64,000 nt of DNA, taken from contig BSBM01000440.1 in assembly GCA_027924585.1 (NCBI GenBank), positions 9,046,001 to 9,110,000 of the forward strand, written 5' to 3'. Positions 1-11,672 of the stretch are shown in pieces; positions within the stretch are counted from its first letter, which is position 1; every line of letters starts with the position of its first letter. Made by a program: the position numbers and the translations under genes. A model generated the notes under the pieces. That model ran no database searches and was not told the DNA's origin. It saw only the letters and a list, made by a program, of their open reading frames with translations. The DNA is from Larix kaempferi. Taxonomy: Eukaryota > Streptophyta > Pinopsida > Pinales > Pinaceae.

Positions 1-236
1 TTAAATTCCTGAACCATCATTGTTTTAATTTCTACCAACATTTTTCCTAGAACCTTAGTAAAATTTATGAACCAGTCTAGCGCATGACCCTGAAAGGTCG
101 TCACCAACTTTCCCTTTTTGATGTTCTCATCTTGGACCTGCTTCATGGTCCACACTGCTTTGCATAAAAACCAAAACTGCTCGAGATCCTCTGTCCCATC
201 TCCTACAAAGATCGACATCTTTGTATCGTCCGCCAT
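1..236 (-). CDS. G1 gag, N-terminal part (runs off the window)
   Basis: Open frame from an ATG at 236 to the left edge, about 78 codons with no stop. The start reads MADDTKMSIFVGDGTEDLEQ, followed by an F-W-L-C-x-A-V-W stretch, a V-x-D-E-N-x-K motif and G-H-A-L-D-W-F. This order (acidic GDGTEDL block, W, DE-x2-K, then AL-x-W) is the retrotransposon gag core of plant Ty3/gypsy elements, which packages the element RNA in cytoplasmic particles. I chose this ATG because the similarity starts a few residues after it and the upstream ORFs are in other frames. Function is inferred from family resemblance only. Confidence 0.75.
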   Translation of the reverse strand, partial: MADDTKMSIFVGDGTEDLEQFWFLCKAVWTMKQVQDENIKKGKLVTTFQGHALDWFINFTKVLGKMLVEIKTMMVQEF

Positions 237-324
237 TGTGGTGTTCCTACTGTTGTTACTTACTGATGCACTACCTTTTACGTTGCACATGGGATATATC
301 TGTGAATGATTTGTGGTTCTTCCT

Positions 325-591
325 TTAAATTGATGAGTGGTGTGCGGGGTCAAAAGTGTGGTAGCTTACGATCTGTCCTTCTTCTGGGTTAGCCTGGTCA
401 CCTGCTTCCTCCTCGTAATAATGGAGCTCTATCCTTTGTGGCCCTGTTTCACAGTTTCTCCTTCCAATCCTCTCAGGAGACTCTTCCTCAGTCCTCCTCC
501 TCTTATCAGGACATCGAAATATCATTCCACTTCTGAAAGTGCCACAGTATTCCTCAACTTCCCTTAAAAATTCGTCATCACTCATGTCCAT
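325..591 (-). CDS. Unrecognised charged ORF in the G1 leader
   Basis: 88-codon ORF starting with ATG at 591 (a second Met follows two codons on), ending about 90 bases before the gag ATG. The product is strongly acidic and charged, with a Glu/Arg-rich middle (an RRRTEEE stretch) and two acidic patches; no membrane segment or zinc motif is seen. It lies on the same strand and upstream of gag, where most gypsy elements have only untranslated leader. It could be a decayed N-terminal extension of gag, a small accessory ORF, or chance. I do not recognise it. Confidence 0.3.
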   Translation of the reverse strand: MDMSDDEFLREVEEYCGTFRSGMIFRCPDKRRRTEEESPERIGRRNCETGPQRIELHYYEEEAGDQANPEEGQIVSYHTFDPAHHSSI

Positions 592-759
592 CTACCCTGC
601 ATCTTTCCTAGTGGATCCATAATCATGCGATACCCGCAACCCATGCACACTGATCTATCTACTCATCGGAGGTCATTTTCAACATGACCTTTTCGCACGC
701 CAGCATCTTAATCCATAGGTTTAGCAACAGGACGAAACTTCCCTTGGTCTCCTGAAAAA

Positions 760-1140
760 TCATCTTTCTGCGTTGCTGTAAGAACTGTTGGTATCTACTG
801 TGAATTCAGTGATGTACCCCTCTAGGATACTATCGACCCAGAAATCAACAACCCTTGATACTGTGTTATTGACTTGATTCAGATGTCGAATTAATTTTGG
901 ATTCCACTGATCTGGCCCAATGTTCTGGTTGGTATGTCCTCTAAATGTCAACTGTGCAAGCCACTCCTGTAGTATCACTAGAAAATCGATGAAGAATATC
1001 TCATGGATATCCGAATATATATTCTTTTGTAACCAACTTTCTACTGTCTGTACCGGGTTCCTCTTTTCTTCCTTCGTGAATTCTTCTGCTTTTTGACCGA
1101 ACCACTCTTGCATCTCTGGCTTCATCGGATTCCACAACAT
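760..1140 (-). CDS. Unrecognised 126-aa ORF in the G1 leader
   Basis: ORF from an ATG at 1140, same strand as the G1 gag and between its LTR and the shorter leader ORF. The product is rich in Trp, Asn, Gln and Glu (the start includes MLWNPMKPEMQEWFG) and looks like a soluble helical protein, with no zinc knuckle, transmembrane segment or catalytic motif. Its length and clean start suggest more than a shadow, and no longer ORF overlaps it on the other strand. It may belong with the 325-591 ORF as one protein split by a frameshift. Function unknown. Confidence 0.35.
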   Translation of the reverse strand: MLWNPMKPEMQEWFGQKAEEFTKEEKRNPVQTVESWLQKNIYSDIHEIFFIDFLVILQEWLAQLTFRGHTNQNIGPDQWNPKLIRHLNQVNNTVSRVVDFWVDSILEGYITEFTVDTNSSYSNAER

Positions 1141-1402
1141 ATCCTCTTCTTTCTCCTCAGGGTCTTGGAAACAGAACGATTTGTTGACACAGGGTCTTTC
1201 GACAGGGGTTCACACTGTCATCAACAACACCAACAACCCCTTATTCATTGGCCCAGAAAGGAGTTACCCATCCTAGCAACACCTGAGAAGTAGGTGAGGT
1301 CTCAGCCAAGGCGGATAACGGTGCTGCAGGAACCAAGCTTCCACAATGGCGAGGAAGATATGCTTTTACACATAGGATTCACACTATCGCATGAACCAGA
1401 GA

Positions 1403-3519
1403 TGATGATTCTATAATCAACTATTAATTTATCATTCGCATCATAAGTAATTCGCAGTTTTAACATAAACCATTCACATTAACAAACCCATCCTACTTAA
1501 TCGCATTAAGCGTTATCAAATCCACAGCATCATAAACATACATAATCATTCATCATTTTAGAAGACAAAAGATAGATATCACATTATAACCAAACATCTC
1601 CATGCATTCATTAAACACTACGGAAAACCCGTCGCAGAAACAATCATAACATTACTCCATGAATATTGAATAAGACAAAAATTAGGATTTTCATCTAAAA
1701 CTTAGATGCCCTTAGGCTTACAATTCACTTCTATTTATATGCTTCTAACCTATTACAAAATGGTCCACTTGACCACCTTAGCAATTAAGTTTTCTAAGCT
1801 ATTCTTGCGCTTCCTTGGACTTCGCGAATATTCCTTTTTCCACAGGATTTGGCTTTCGCGCCTGTCGGCTTCCGCACTTACTGCGGATCTATCCCATGCC
1901 AACAACCTTTTTTCACTTTTTCGGGCTCTTTAAACTTCCACGAAAAAGGAAACCCTCAGAGTCTTTCTTTAATCTCTTTCTAGGCTCTTGAAATATGAAA
2001 AGATTACCAAGCGAGCTTGTTACATTCACGCTTGTAAAAGTATTTGAATGATCGTCTTTATGGTGATATTTTTCCCCTTTTTCGGACCAGGAGGTACTAT
2101 TTACGAAAAAGGATCACTCCATCCAATCATGGCTAGAAGATTTCTCTTTCGCATTATTTTACCCTTTTTAGGGTGAAGAGACTAACTTGAATAAAGGACA
2201 TTTGGAGTCTTATTTAGTTCTTTTCAGACTCTCTAAACATGAAATGACGCCGAATTTACCTTCTTTGGACTCGTTAAAATTTGATATAGAAGGGCCCATT
2301 ATGGGACAAACCCATGCTATCCTAGGTTCGTAAAACATTTGGGATTGGACTCATTCATGGGATGGGATATACCGAGCATCTACTACCCTCCTCAAGATCG
2401 TTAAAAAAAAAGACGTACTCATCAATCATGATGGGGAATAGGGATGAGATTGTGTTCATTGTAAGTTATGGCAGTACATAGTCGCTCTTGAACATGGCAC
2501 TTGTTTGCATTTTCATTCACTACTTGGGTTATCCGTTTGTCTCTGAGTCCTCCTAATTCCATGAGTATCATCACTCCTTTGGGTAATCCAAAGAATGCTT
2601 CCATCATCAGTTGCATTAGGGGTTGGTATCATTCTCATCGTTTCAATACTGCCAAGTCATGCCATTCCCATGTTCAAGAGATATTCATTATTCATTATCT
2701 GTAGTTGGCGTACCTTCCATCTTGTCAGTCTACCCTGAGTCAGTCTTACACATCACTCTACTGTCCGATTCACTCCACACATCTGTGATCGTGTTTTGTG
2801 TCGATGATGGGGGATTCATCATGGCCCTCCTTCGACGGATTCATCCTTGTCGACTTCAACATAGCATCCAGGGATAAAATCTAGAAACCAATCACGTACC
2901 TTGGGCCTGCATGCCTCAATGGCAGGTTACCTCTCTTTCAACATGATTTTACATCATTGAATCTTGATTGAAATATCCCTTCGAGTGTTCGACCTCAACT
3001 CATTTCTTCGTACTCGATGGTATGTACTATGATACCTTGGGAATAATTGACCTCAATGGTGATTTCCCTCACGCTTGTTAATGGTATACACCAATGACCG
3101 ATAATCAAGTGGTTTCTACCATGTTCAACTCCAAGACAATGTAATCACATGGATAGATTTGTATCATTGCGAGTTTGGCTTGAAGACCTTGGGTTGTTTC
3201 ATATTCAACCCAGGTTGCGATGGAGATTGTTTGATTCATATCACACGGATCCATTTTGTATTGGTTGTGGCTATGTTATCATCTCATCATGGATCTAATA
3301 TTGTGTTTAGTAGCCATGATTGTGTTCAGTCGGTCTTTACTACCATGGATCGCCATTGTATTGGTCGGAAGCCATGTTGTGTGTCATGTGAGACTGGTAT
3401 CTCAGAGTCAGTTGTACTGCAACGGAACCTTCCAACCGACAAGTCTTTCCTTCTATCTTGCAAATCATATCACTTGTTGCATTTTTCCAGCTTCATGCTT
3501 TGGGGGGAATTTTGTTACA
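1403..3519 (-). repeat. G1 5' LTR (inner edge approximate)
   Basis: About 2.1 kb without coding content. Minus strand begins TGTAACAAAATTCCCCCC at 3519, a typical gypsy LTR start, and a candidate CA end lies at 1403. A TATA box (TATAAATAG, minus strand, 1731-1739) divides it into a U3 of about 1.8 kb and an R-U5 of about 0.3 kb. No second LTR copy is available to fix the borders. ORFs seen here on either strand are short and have no family features. Confidence 0.55.
1731..1739 (-). promoter_or_regulatory. TATA box of the G1 LTR
   Basis: Minus strand reads TATAAATAG in a weakly GC-flanked context, at the place in the LTR where a pol II promoter is expected. Transcription would start about 30 bases further left and read into the leader and gag. 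Inferred from motif and position. Confidence 0.5.
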
Positions 3520-6017
3520 CCTAAATCTCGTCATCATGAGTCCCATGTTAACTCAGTTCCCTAATCCCTGAAGTTTCTTTGACCTAGAGTCATCTAGATC
3601 AAGTTGTGGACCCTTTGTCCAATATTTCTAGTTATGTTGGCGCACCTTGCCTTCCAGCAAGATGTGCCTCACTAGGCTCGACGCAAAATTCCATCTAGAA
3701 TACTGCGCGAGTGGCTCAGGTTTCCTTCATGCAACCTGCGCCTGCCCCTTCCTAGCGCAAATTTCCCTCATGCAGCATGCACCGGGGTTGGTTAAATTGG
3801 ATAAATGGAACCTTCAAGCGACTTTTATAAGTTGGGTGAGGTGGATGTCTATCCCTAACTTCTAGGTGAGTTGGAATTTGGTTCCCTAACCTCTAGGGAA
3901 GATCCCTTAGACCTCTCCCATCATTTCTCAACGTACTCTATCCACTTGGTTTTATAAATATGAAGCTCCTCCCCATTCCAAAGGGAGGAAGGTCTATAGC
4001 ACTCTCATGCTGGTGTAATTGGCTTAGGTGATCCTTGCACATCCTTGGGAGTCCTACTTCATCCTTGGAGGCTTTGGCTTGGCTTGTTGGAAGGAAGGTT
4101 GCAACGTTAAGGATTGGGTTGTAACTCTCTTCTCTAATGTAATCTCTTTCATTACAGTCAATATAATCTCTTCCCATATATGTTATTGTTTTGATAATAT
4201 ATAGAGAATACTTCCTTAACTGTTAGCTTAGATCAATCATATGAAATATATGCTTTGACTGCTTGTTTCTATCTATTTTTTCAATAGGGTTATGCAGCTG
4301 CAGGTCTGAAATATCTAGAGCACTGGATCAAGCAAGGAGCAAAGGGATCATAAATTTCAGGTAAGACACCCGTTTACTGCTTTATGATTCTATTGATCTA
4401 GGGAAGTTGGTTTTATTTTGTACTTATTTGTTCTAGATCTAGTTAGACTAGGGAGATATGGCTTTAAGTTTGCTTAGGTAGATTGTCTGAAAACAAATCT
4501 GCAGTCTCCGCTAGGGAAGTTTACATTCATAGATTTGATTTGATTTGTCTTTGATTTCATGTCTTGTTATCAATCCATTTATTAGCCTCTTGATCCCTTC
4601 CCATCATCAGATCTCCACATTAGAGGGTCTGTTGATTTCTCTTGATTCTTTTAAGATCAATTTTTAGGTCATTTGATTTTTTTTCTTTGGATATCTTTTG
4701 ATTTTTACAAGTAATTATTCGCCTGATGCACCTGGGTTGTGTATTCAGTGCGCCTAGACCCATTCGACGCTTTACCTGTGTGAGCAATTTGTGTTGATGA
4801 CGCTATTTCCTTGCATATAGTCTGCGCCAACGACGCTTTTCCCCTGTAAACATCCTGCGCCGAGCGCTCTGTAGCATAATGTCAGAGTGTGCCATCCTTT
4901 TGAGCTTGGTGCTTGGTTCAAACCGTCTCCAATTTTTTGCTTTTGATCTGATTTGCAAGCTTTTGTGCGCTATATCTTCCAGCCATAGATTTGTTTTCCC
5001 ATTTTGCTTGTGTTTGGATGTGTTTTTGTTGATTTTTGGGTTCCAGTTGGTCAAGTTAGAGATTTGGTGGTGGAGGGAAATGTCAATCCCCCATGTTCGT
5101 CTGCTCGATCTTGTATTACTTGATCACCATACCAGGTCTATTCATTGGGTTAGATATGATTCCAAACCTTTTCTGCACTTCACCATTTAATTGTGATTGC
5201 TTTTGATTGATTTTGAGTGATTCGAGTGTCTTTGGACCCATTTGAGTACTTGTTATTTTTCTTTGGGAATTTCTGAGTCATTGGAGTATCACAATTAGTC
5301 TCTTATTTTTTGCTATTACATCTAAAAGCATTATTAGTATCAGATTAATTTGTTTTTTGACATATGTATTGAAAAAATCAAAAGTGCTTCATTTTTACTA
5401 TTTTCAAGATCTTTTGGAAATTGTTTCGTGCTTTGGAATCCATTATTTGTATTTCCAAGAAGTTTGAAGAAAATAATTAGTTGATTATATATTTTTCTTA
5501 GTTATGAGTCTTTCATCTCTTTGAAAAATTAAACTCTTGCAAAGTATTTCAAATTTGAAACGTTATGTGCACTTTTGGTCTTTTTTATGCTTTTGGTTCA
5601 TCATTGTAGAAATTGAAGAGTTAGTGCATTCTAATCAGAAAATTCTCCTTTTCATTATTGCTTAGATTCATTTTAGCCTGAAAAGACAAAAAGAAAAAAA
5701 AAGGTTTTGATTTGGTGTGTTATTAATTTTTGTGTTTTGTTGGAATAACTAAAAGAGTGCTTTTATCATCTTTGGTAGATTTTGGAACTTGTTGAAATTT
5801 ACTATTTTGTGAGACCATTGGAAAAATATTTTCTCCTTACCTTACATAGGCTTCATTGAAAGAAAAGAAATGTGCACCCTCATGTAGCTAGGGTTGCATT
5901 ATTTTTACATTTCTGTCTACACCTCATGCATTCACCTAACCGCATAAGTTAAAATAAATCAGTAGCGTTAGGGTTAAAATTTACTAGTAACTTGTGTGAT
6001 AAGTCAGTGATGTGTTC
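3520..6017 (+). repeat. Probable 5' LTR and leader of G2 (borders not proven)
   Basis: Non-coding stretch between the outer edge of the G1 LTR and the G2 gag. A plus-strand TATA box at 3953-3959 has the correct orientation for G2. Two GC-richer patches with repeated GCGC/GACGC words lie at about 3640-3790 and 4730-4870, and a splice-donor-like CAGGTAAG lies near 4358. At 6018 a TGGCGTCG word resembles a decayed tRNA-type primer site. I found no matching 3' LTR after 43221, so LTR status is an inference. The G1 insertion may have cut its left end. Confidence 0.35.
3953..3959 (+). promoter_or_regulatory. TATA box, probable G2 LTR promoter
   Basis: Plus strand TATAAATA inside a T-rich run, followed by a GC-richer stretch as at many plant transcription starts. 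Orientation agrees with G2. Motif-based only. Confidence 0.35.
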
Positions 6018-6098
6018 TGGCGTCGTAAAACATGGCAACTGTCATTATTTTCCTGCTCTGCATCTCGGGGGCCTGCATTTCTTCCACATACCAACCAG

Positions 6099-6191
6099 TA
6101 TATCGAAGGCTCTTTCACATACCCTTCGGTATATCGAAAGGCACTTCACGTTCTCGATAGTATATCAGAAGGCTCTTGTCTTACGATTGTG
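6099..6191 (+). repeat. 31-bp tandem repeat, about 3 copies
   Basis: The word TATATC followed by GAAGGC-like sequence starts at 6099, 6130 and 6161, an exact 31-base spacing with several substitutions between copies. It sits in the non-coding leader upstream of the G2 gag. Confidence 0.6.
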
Positions 6192-6696
6192 CATTAGAAA
6201 GCACCACTAAGGATTTCTGCTCCCATGTACCTTGAGTATATTGGGAGACTCTCCTAGGATTCCCGAAACTAACCGAGCTAACTATTTGGCTGTCTTTGTA
6301 GAGAAATACACTGAGAACAGCACTCGGGGAGCTACTATGCACGTGCTTCTAGGTACTCGGGTTATACAGTCAGGGGTATAGTCCTAATCCTCCCTGGTTA
6401 GTGCTTTGAAAAATTGGGCCGAGTATAACTGTTGGAACCTGGGGTATATCCTGAGTTGTGAAGCCTTGACAATCTTGTGAGGTTCCATACTTTTGAATCC
6501 ACACCTATCACACAAGTTTGCTTGTGGCCTTAGTTTGTGTAGACTTTGGATTTTTATTTTTTTATTTTTATAGAAGACAATTAGGAGAAACTCTGCTTCA
6601 GTCACTCTGGCTGAACAACCTTTGAGAAGGTCTCATAGAATTTTAAACTTGCCACCCGAATATCCCCTTAATCAATAGGTAGTTTTGAGGGAAAAC

Positions 6697-7128
6697 ATGG
6701 ATCCCCCAGTTACTGTCATGTCACCTAAAGAAGAAAACTCCACCATGGAGTTGGGAATGAACTGTTCACTCCCTTTGAGTCCACTAATTATTGATCCTCC
6801 AAGGTTTGTAACCATGGAACCATCTACTTCACAAGACACATATTTTCACTATTTAGTGGAAGGAGAACCTAGGACTATAGATTGGCTAAATCAACCACAG
6901 GATGACCCTGTATCCGAAGCTTTTGGACCATCTGCATCCTTTTGGGACACCACTCTAGGGAAAGAATGGGCCCACCTGGCATTATAGCCGGAGGAAGAAT
7001 ATTCCCCTCTTCGTTGGGATCCCCATGCTCAATGCATGGCTCCAGTCTATGAACTCATGGACCAATTACGCCAATGTGGCGAAGAACTTCAACGCCTCAG
7101 TCTCTCACAGACAAGAGACACCACATGA
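6697..7128 (+). pseudogene. G2 gag, N-terminal leader part
   Basis: Reads from an ATG at 6697 (MDPPVTVMSPKEEN) through a Pro/Ser/Glu-rich segment, one in-frame stop after the H-L-A-L motif near 6987, and on to a second stop near 7128 after a Q-L-R-Q-C-G-E-E-L-Q helix-like stretch. Same strand and frame as the gag core at 8460-8760. It probably is the disordered N-terminal part of the G2 gag polyprotein, but it has no domain I can name. The stop codons make it a pseudogene. Confidence 0.55.
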
Positions 7129-8460
7129 CTACCCATATTTCAACATATACCAATTCTTTCACTATCTCTTGATTCACCGAAAACACCTATACATAACATG
7201 ACCACTTACGAACCTAGTCAACCCTCATTTCCTGCGAGTTCACCTCTTAATCAGGAGACCTGTTCTATACCCCCAGTGACTCAAAACATTGAAGGACAAC
7301 AGTCCAACACCCATCATACTTCTACTAGAACATTACTCACCCTTCCCCCACCTCAAAAATCATGGGGGAGGATACTCTCTACCTCCTAAATTTATCAGGA
7401 GTAGTGTTCCTCCAATAGTAAGCAATCATCACCCTATTGTGAGTCAACCATCAATAAGTGGTCAAAACATTGTTACTGGGGGAAACCCATGTTTGCTAAC
7501 CATAATATGAGTGGAGGAATTCCCACTGGTCATTACGTTCGAAGCTTCTTACCAGTCATAGGACCTACTATGGGATTTCCTCATTGTGGGGGACCATCCA
7601 ACCTAACTTAATCACTATGGATTTATATCCATCCAGGTAATTTCAACCTTGCATCGGGACAATACCAACTGGGAAACATGCTTCCTGGGGTACCTTATCC
7701 TAGAAACTCACACACTCCATGGGGTCAACATAATTTTTTGACAAGTGTACCCCCACCAACCTTCCCTCAAGTCCCACCACCCCCCACCACTGTTTGGTCC
7801 ACCTCCACCTCCTTCTGGAGGCGACGGGCCCCCACCTCATTCCAGAGGGGGCGGACCTCCACCTTCAGGCGGAGGCCCAACCCATTTTGGTAGCAGTGAA
7901 CCACTCCACTCCTGTGGAGGTGGCAGAGGCCAACCCTATTCCGGAGGTGGAGGCCCTCCTTATTTTTTTTATGAAGGACCACCTCCTTTCAGCAGCGGAG
8001 GACACCCACCTTTTGGTGTAGGCCCACCCTATTTCGACAAAGGAGGTGGAGGACCACCTTATTCCGGTGGTGACAGCGGACCCCCACCTTTTGGCAGAGT
8101 CCCACCCTATTCTGGCGGAGGCGGTGGTGGAGGAACCCCACCTTCTGGAGGAGGCCCACCTTATTTTGGTAGCGGCGGAGGACCCCCACCTTTTGGCGGA
8201 GGTCCACCTTATGTCGGTGGCAGCAGGGGCCTCCTACCTTTCGGTGGCGGGCCACCTTATTATTGCGACGGACCACCATATGGTCCCCACCCAACCCAGA
8301 TGACACACCCCCTTATGGAAAAATCCCTATGGGAACACCCTACAATCATTCAATTCAAGGTCCTACTGGTCCATATATGCGATATCAATACTATCAGTAT
8401 CCATGGCCAAAGCAATAGCTGCCATTCCTGGCTACTTTGGACGTACCTGATTTGTCTCGT
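7129..8460 (+). pseudogene. G2 gag, Pro/Gly-rich repeat region
   Basis: Continues the gag after several stops and at least one frameshift near 7790. From 7745 to about 8300 one frame codes for a low-complexity domain built of Pro-Pro-Pro-Phe/Ser-Gly-Gly-Gly and Gly-Gly-Pro-Pro-Tyr units, with Tyr/Phe spaced regularly. The DNA is a degenerate minisatellite (GGAGGCGGACCTCCACC-like). The domain should be disordered. Both other plus frames and the minus strand are also open here because of the repeat composition, and I treat those as shadows. It lies between the N-terminal leader and the gag core. Confidence 0.6.
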
Positions 8461-9800
8461 ATGACCAATGACCCCATCTTACATAGTTAGAATTGGCCAC
8501 CCATTCCAGCCAAGTTACCCTCCGACATTCCAAAGTTTGACGGAAATCCTGACGAAGACCCGAATGATCACATGATGAAATACCATCTATGGTGTTCATC
8601 CAATTCCTTGATGTACGACTCAATCCGTCTAAGGTTATTCCAAAGGATCCTCACTGGTTCAGTTGCCAAGTCGTATATTGAATTACCACTGCACTCATTT
8701 TTCGATTTTCGTTCTCTAGCTATGTCATTCTTAACCCATTTCCAATTACCCATTCGATAAGAAACTGGTACAGACTTATTGACTTCTCTCTGGCAGACTA
8801 CCGCGACTCATATATATGATCATATCCATGAGTCGTGGAGGAGATGATGTCTTATTAAAGCTCCCATTCTAGATAAACTACTAGATGACTGGTTTAACAA
8901 ATCTCTTTTACCAACTTTAGCTAGAGATGGATCTATGGGTGGGGCCGTCACCAAGGAACAGGCTATCGCTCATGCCCACTACCTCGACCTTGTCTATGCC
9001 CAATCCGACAATTTATATGACATTGTTCCCGACGCCCCATTCCCCACCTACGATCTTGCAAAACGACCATAGGGACCTCATGCCGATGGCATTATTGGTT
9101 TTGTCCACTCCCAGCCTCCTACTCAAACCGGTCGATCGTCGAAACACCATGGTTCTTCACCACCCTCACCACAGGATGGAAGTAGCACCACCAAGTCAAC
9201 CACTCTTGCTCCCACTGAAGAGGCGAATTATGTTCAATCAACCTTGCCTCATAAATATGGTGGCAATAAGAATACCAAAGGTAAACCCAAGAAGTCTTCC
9301 AACTAGTAGGAACACAAGATCCCTACTGAAGACACGAAACAAAAACGGAAGCTCAATTATCCTTGTTTACTCTGTGGTGGTGTACATTTCTCCAAAGAGT
9401 GTCCCCATAGAGACGAAGTGCAAAAGTTTCTTAAGGGAAACCAGACACCCGCACTTCTCAATGATCCCTTCCCCACCCAAAACCAACAAATGATTTCCCA
9501 ACCCTCTCCTTATCAAGGAGAAACATCATCCATCGTGCATGTTCTCATGATGTGTAGTGAAATAGTTAACCTGAATACATGATCACGATCATACGACTCA
9601 GTCCCTCTTAAGAAACCCGTTGGAAGTAATGCTGAAAAAGATTTCGCCTCTACTCTGGATATTTTCGTGCCACAAGCTCATCTCACCATTGAGAATCCTT
9701 CATTAGAGTCAGTGTTGCATCCACCTAAGAGGACAATTCAAAAAGCAGTTTTCAATCCTAATGCTTGGGAAACTCAGAACTATAACATTGTAGAGGACTT
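8461..9800 (+). pseudogene. G2 gag core and zinc knuckle (cut by G4)
   Basis: Gag core: P-K-F-D-G-N-P-D-E-D-P near 8530, then a conserved LRLFQRILTGSVAKSYIELP stretch, a T-G-T-D-L-L-T-S-L motif and a D-H-I-H-E-S-W motif near 8830. This is the RNA-packaging domain found in Tat-type gag. A C-x2-C-x3-H-x4-C zinc knuckle (CLLCGGVHFSKEC) follows near 9360-9400. At least five in-frame stops occur. The frame is cut at 9800 by the G4 insertion and resumes at 37480 in the same phase. The longer ORF in another frame at 8927-9493 is a shadow. Confidence 0.75.
9796..9800. repeat. G4 target-site duplication, left copy (GACTT)
   Basis: Five bases GACTT directly before the LTR end at 9801; identical to 37475-37479 after the other LTR. 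Confidence 0.92.
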
Positions 9801-11667
9801 TGTTGAGGTGTGTGAGCTGTCTTAAAGAAAACACCTAAATATTTAATTATCGACTAGGGTTGGTAATATTAGAGTTGAGGCACATTATATGATAAGGTAT
9901 AATGGCACCTAAGTTTCGGCTTGTCAGACCCTATAAATGTTTAATAAAGAAAAGATCAAAAGATCTTTCAAAATGAAAAACCGAGTCAAACTTCAGAAAA
10001 AGATAGCAAATGAATTAACTAAACCAACATATCAGAATCGTATCAAATCATACTACTCTACTCTATGATTAAATAATGGAAAAAGAACAATTACTGATTA
10101 AAGAGCAAACTATTTTTATAAGAATGGAAACTACTTAATCAATTCTTCAGATTCTAATCTAGGAATTAGAAACAACTGTAAATGAAATTAAAGATCTATC
10201 TATAGAATAACTGAATTTGATGGCAAAATTCATAATAGAAAACTATGTTAATTCAAAACAAAACTACAAATTATAAATGAATTCAATAACTACTTATGCA
10301 TTCAGTTAATACTTCAAAACTATACTAAAGCATCTAATTCTAATTCCATTCTCCTTGATTTTGTATGTCAAATGTGATAGGAACTGGAGTGAATGAGTCG
10401 TAATGACTTTCAAATGTAATCGCAAAAAATAATTGAAGTAAATCTAACCTAATTTCTTCAAAGAGATGTAAACTACAAAGAGTCCAATTATAGTTAAATT
10501 TAAACATTATGATCTATCTTCTATCCATAAGAAAAATGATATAAAACTAATGAAAATCTAGAAGCAAGTAGAAAACTTAATAAAGATATTTACTTATGAA
10601 CTTGATTTGGAAGCAAGTAGAAAACTTGATAAAGATATGTTATATAGAAGCAAGTAGAAAAATTGATAAAGATATTTATTTCTGATCCAAATTCTATTTC
10701 AAGAACATCTTCATTAACTGGACGAATGGGAAACTGATCCTAAAGAAACTATCAAAATTCAGATAACTTGTAGAATGAAATTATTAACTCTAGTTTGAAA
10801 ATAAACCTTAAAAACATGTAGTAAACTATGCTACGAATAAGACTGATAAATATGAAAGTAACAACATATTAGTAAATCAGATATGAAAGACATAACTCAT
10901 AAAATAGTTGAAATGAAGTGAAGGAAAATGAGATGGAGATTAAGAATAATGACAAAATTTAATTAAAAACCCTTATAGAATATATTTAGCAAAGCCTAAT
11001 TATGGTTAAAGATGCTAATTATAAGAGATAAAGATTACAATTCGAAAACTTGAAAAAATGAATTCAAAATAAGCATAAAACATTGCAGAAAGAATGAAAG
11101 TCTGAATGACGATCCGGATGACTGTTCGAATGACAGTACGAATGACTGTTCGGATGCAAGAAAACGAATTAAACTAAAGAAAGAGGTAGTTTTGATGATC
11201 TTAACGTCAGCTGGAAAATGCAGATGAACCTACAGTGCAAAGAAGTCAGTGAGAAGAATGTTGAGAAGCTAAGATAATAGGAAGCAATCTATTCTAATCG
11301 TTATCTAAGAGATGAACTATTTCTATTAAATGCTAAAGCAAGACTGAGGTGAGAGACAGAATTAACCTATACCTACAGAAAGAGAAGCTAATGAAACTAA
11401 TTTTAACTATAAAAGAACTTGAAACAACTTCTAACTAAACTTTATCTAATCATAAAAAACTGAAAGCAAACTACAAAACGCTATGCTTGGTCGACCACTA
11501 TTAACTTTGAAAAAGTAAGTTACGTTAGCAACAAAATACAAATTACAGAAACATAAGAAAATGACATGTATAGGAAAACAAAATTAATTACATATACTGG
11601 AAAATGAACTAGCTATTTGCAAAAAATAAAATAGAGAAAAACATAAACAAAACCTCCGGTTGATGAG

Positions 11668-11672
11668 GGGCC
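11668..11672. repeat. S1 target-site duplication, left copy (GGGCC)
   Basis: GGGCC next to the S1 end; repeated at 16192-16196. The uninterrupted LTR has this word once at the matching place. Confidence 0.85.

Larger units (their letters stand above)
1..3519 (-). mobile_element. G1: Ty3/gypsy LTR retrotransposon, 5' part only
   Basis: Minus-strand element whose 5' LTR, leader and gag start lie in the window; the rest is beyond the left edge. Seen: a gag start at 236 reading leftward, a TATA box in the right orientation at 1731-1739, and a probable LTR edge at 3519, where the minus strand begins TGTAACAAAATTCC. Gypsy assignment rests on the gag domain. The primer-binding site is not recognisable, so the inner LTR edge is uncertain (about 1320-1403). 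No second LTR or target duplication is in the window. Confidence 0.7.

Noticed and set aside
3513-3520. Plus-strand LTR start TGTTACAC after a purine tract
   Set aside because: No plus-strand element body lies to the left; the minus-strand G1 gag and TATA box support the opposite reading.
6018-6031. G2 primer-binding site TGGCGTCGTAAAAC
   Set aside because: Only the first bases resemble a tRNA-Asp-type site and no LTR end is fixed next to it, so I did not list it as a feature.
7767-8306. Minus-strand and alternative plus-strand ORFs over the Pro/Gly region
   Set aside because: GC-rich minisatellite leaves all frames open; only one frame agrees with the gag neighbours.
8927-9493. 188-codon plus ORF
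   Set aside because: It is out of frame with the gag similarity, which includes the zinc knuckle, in the same DNA.
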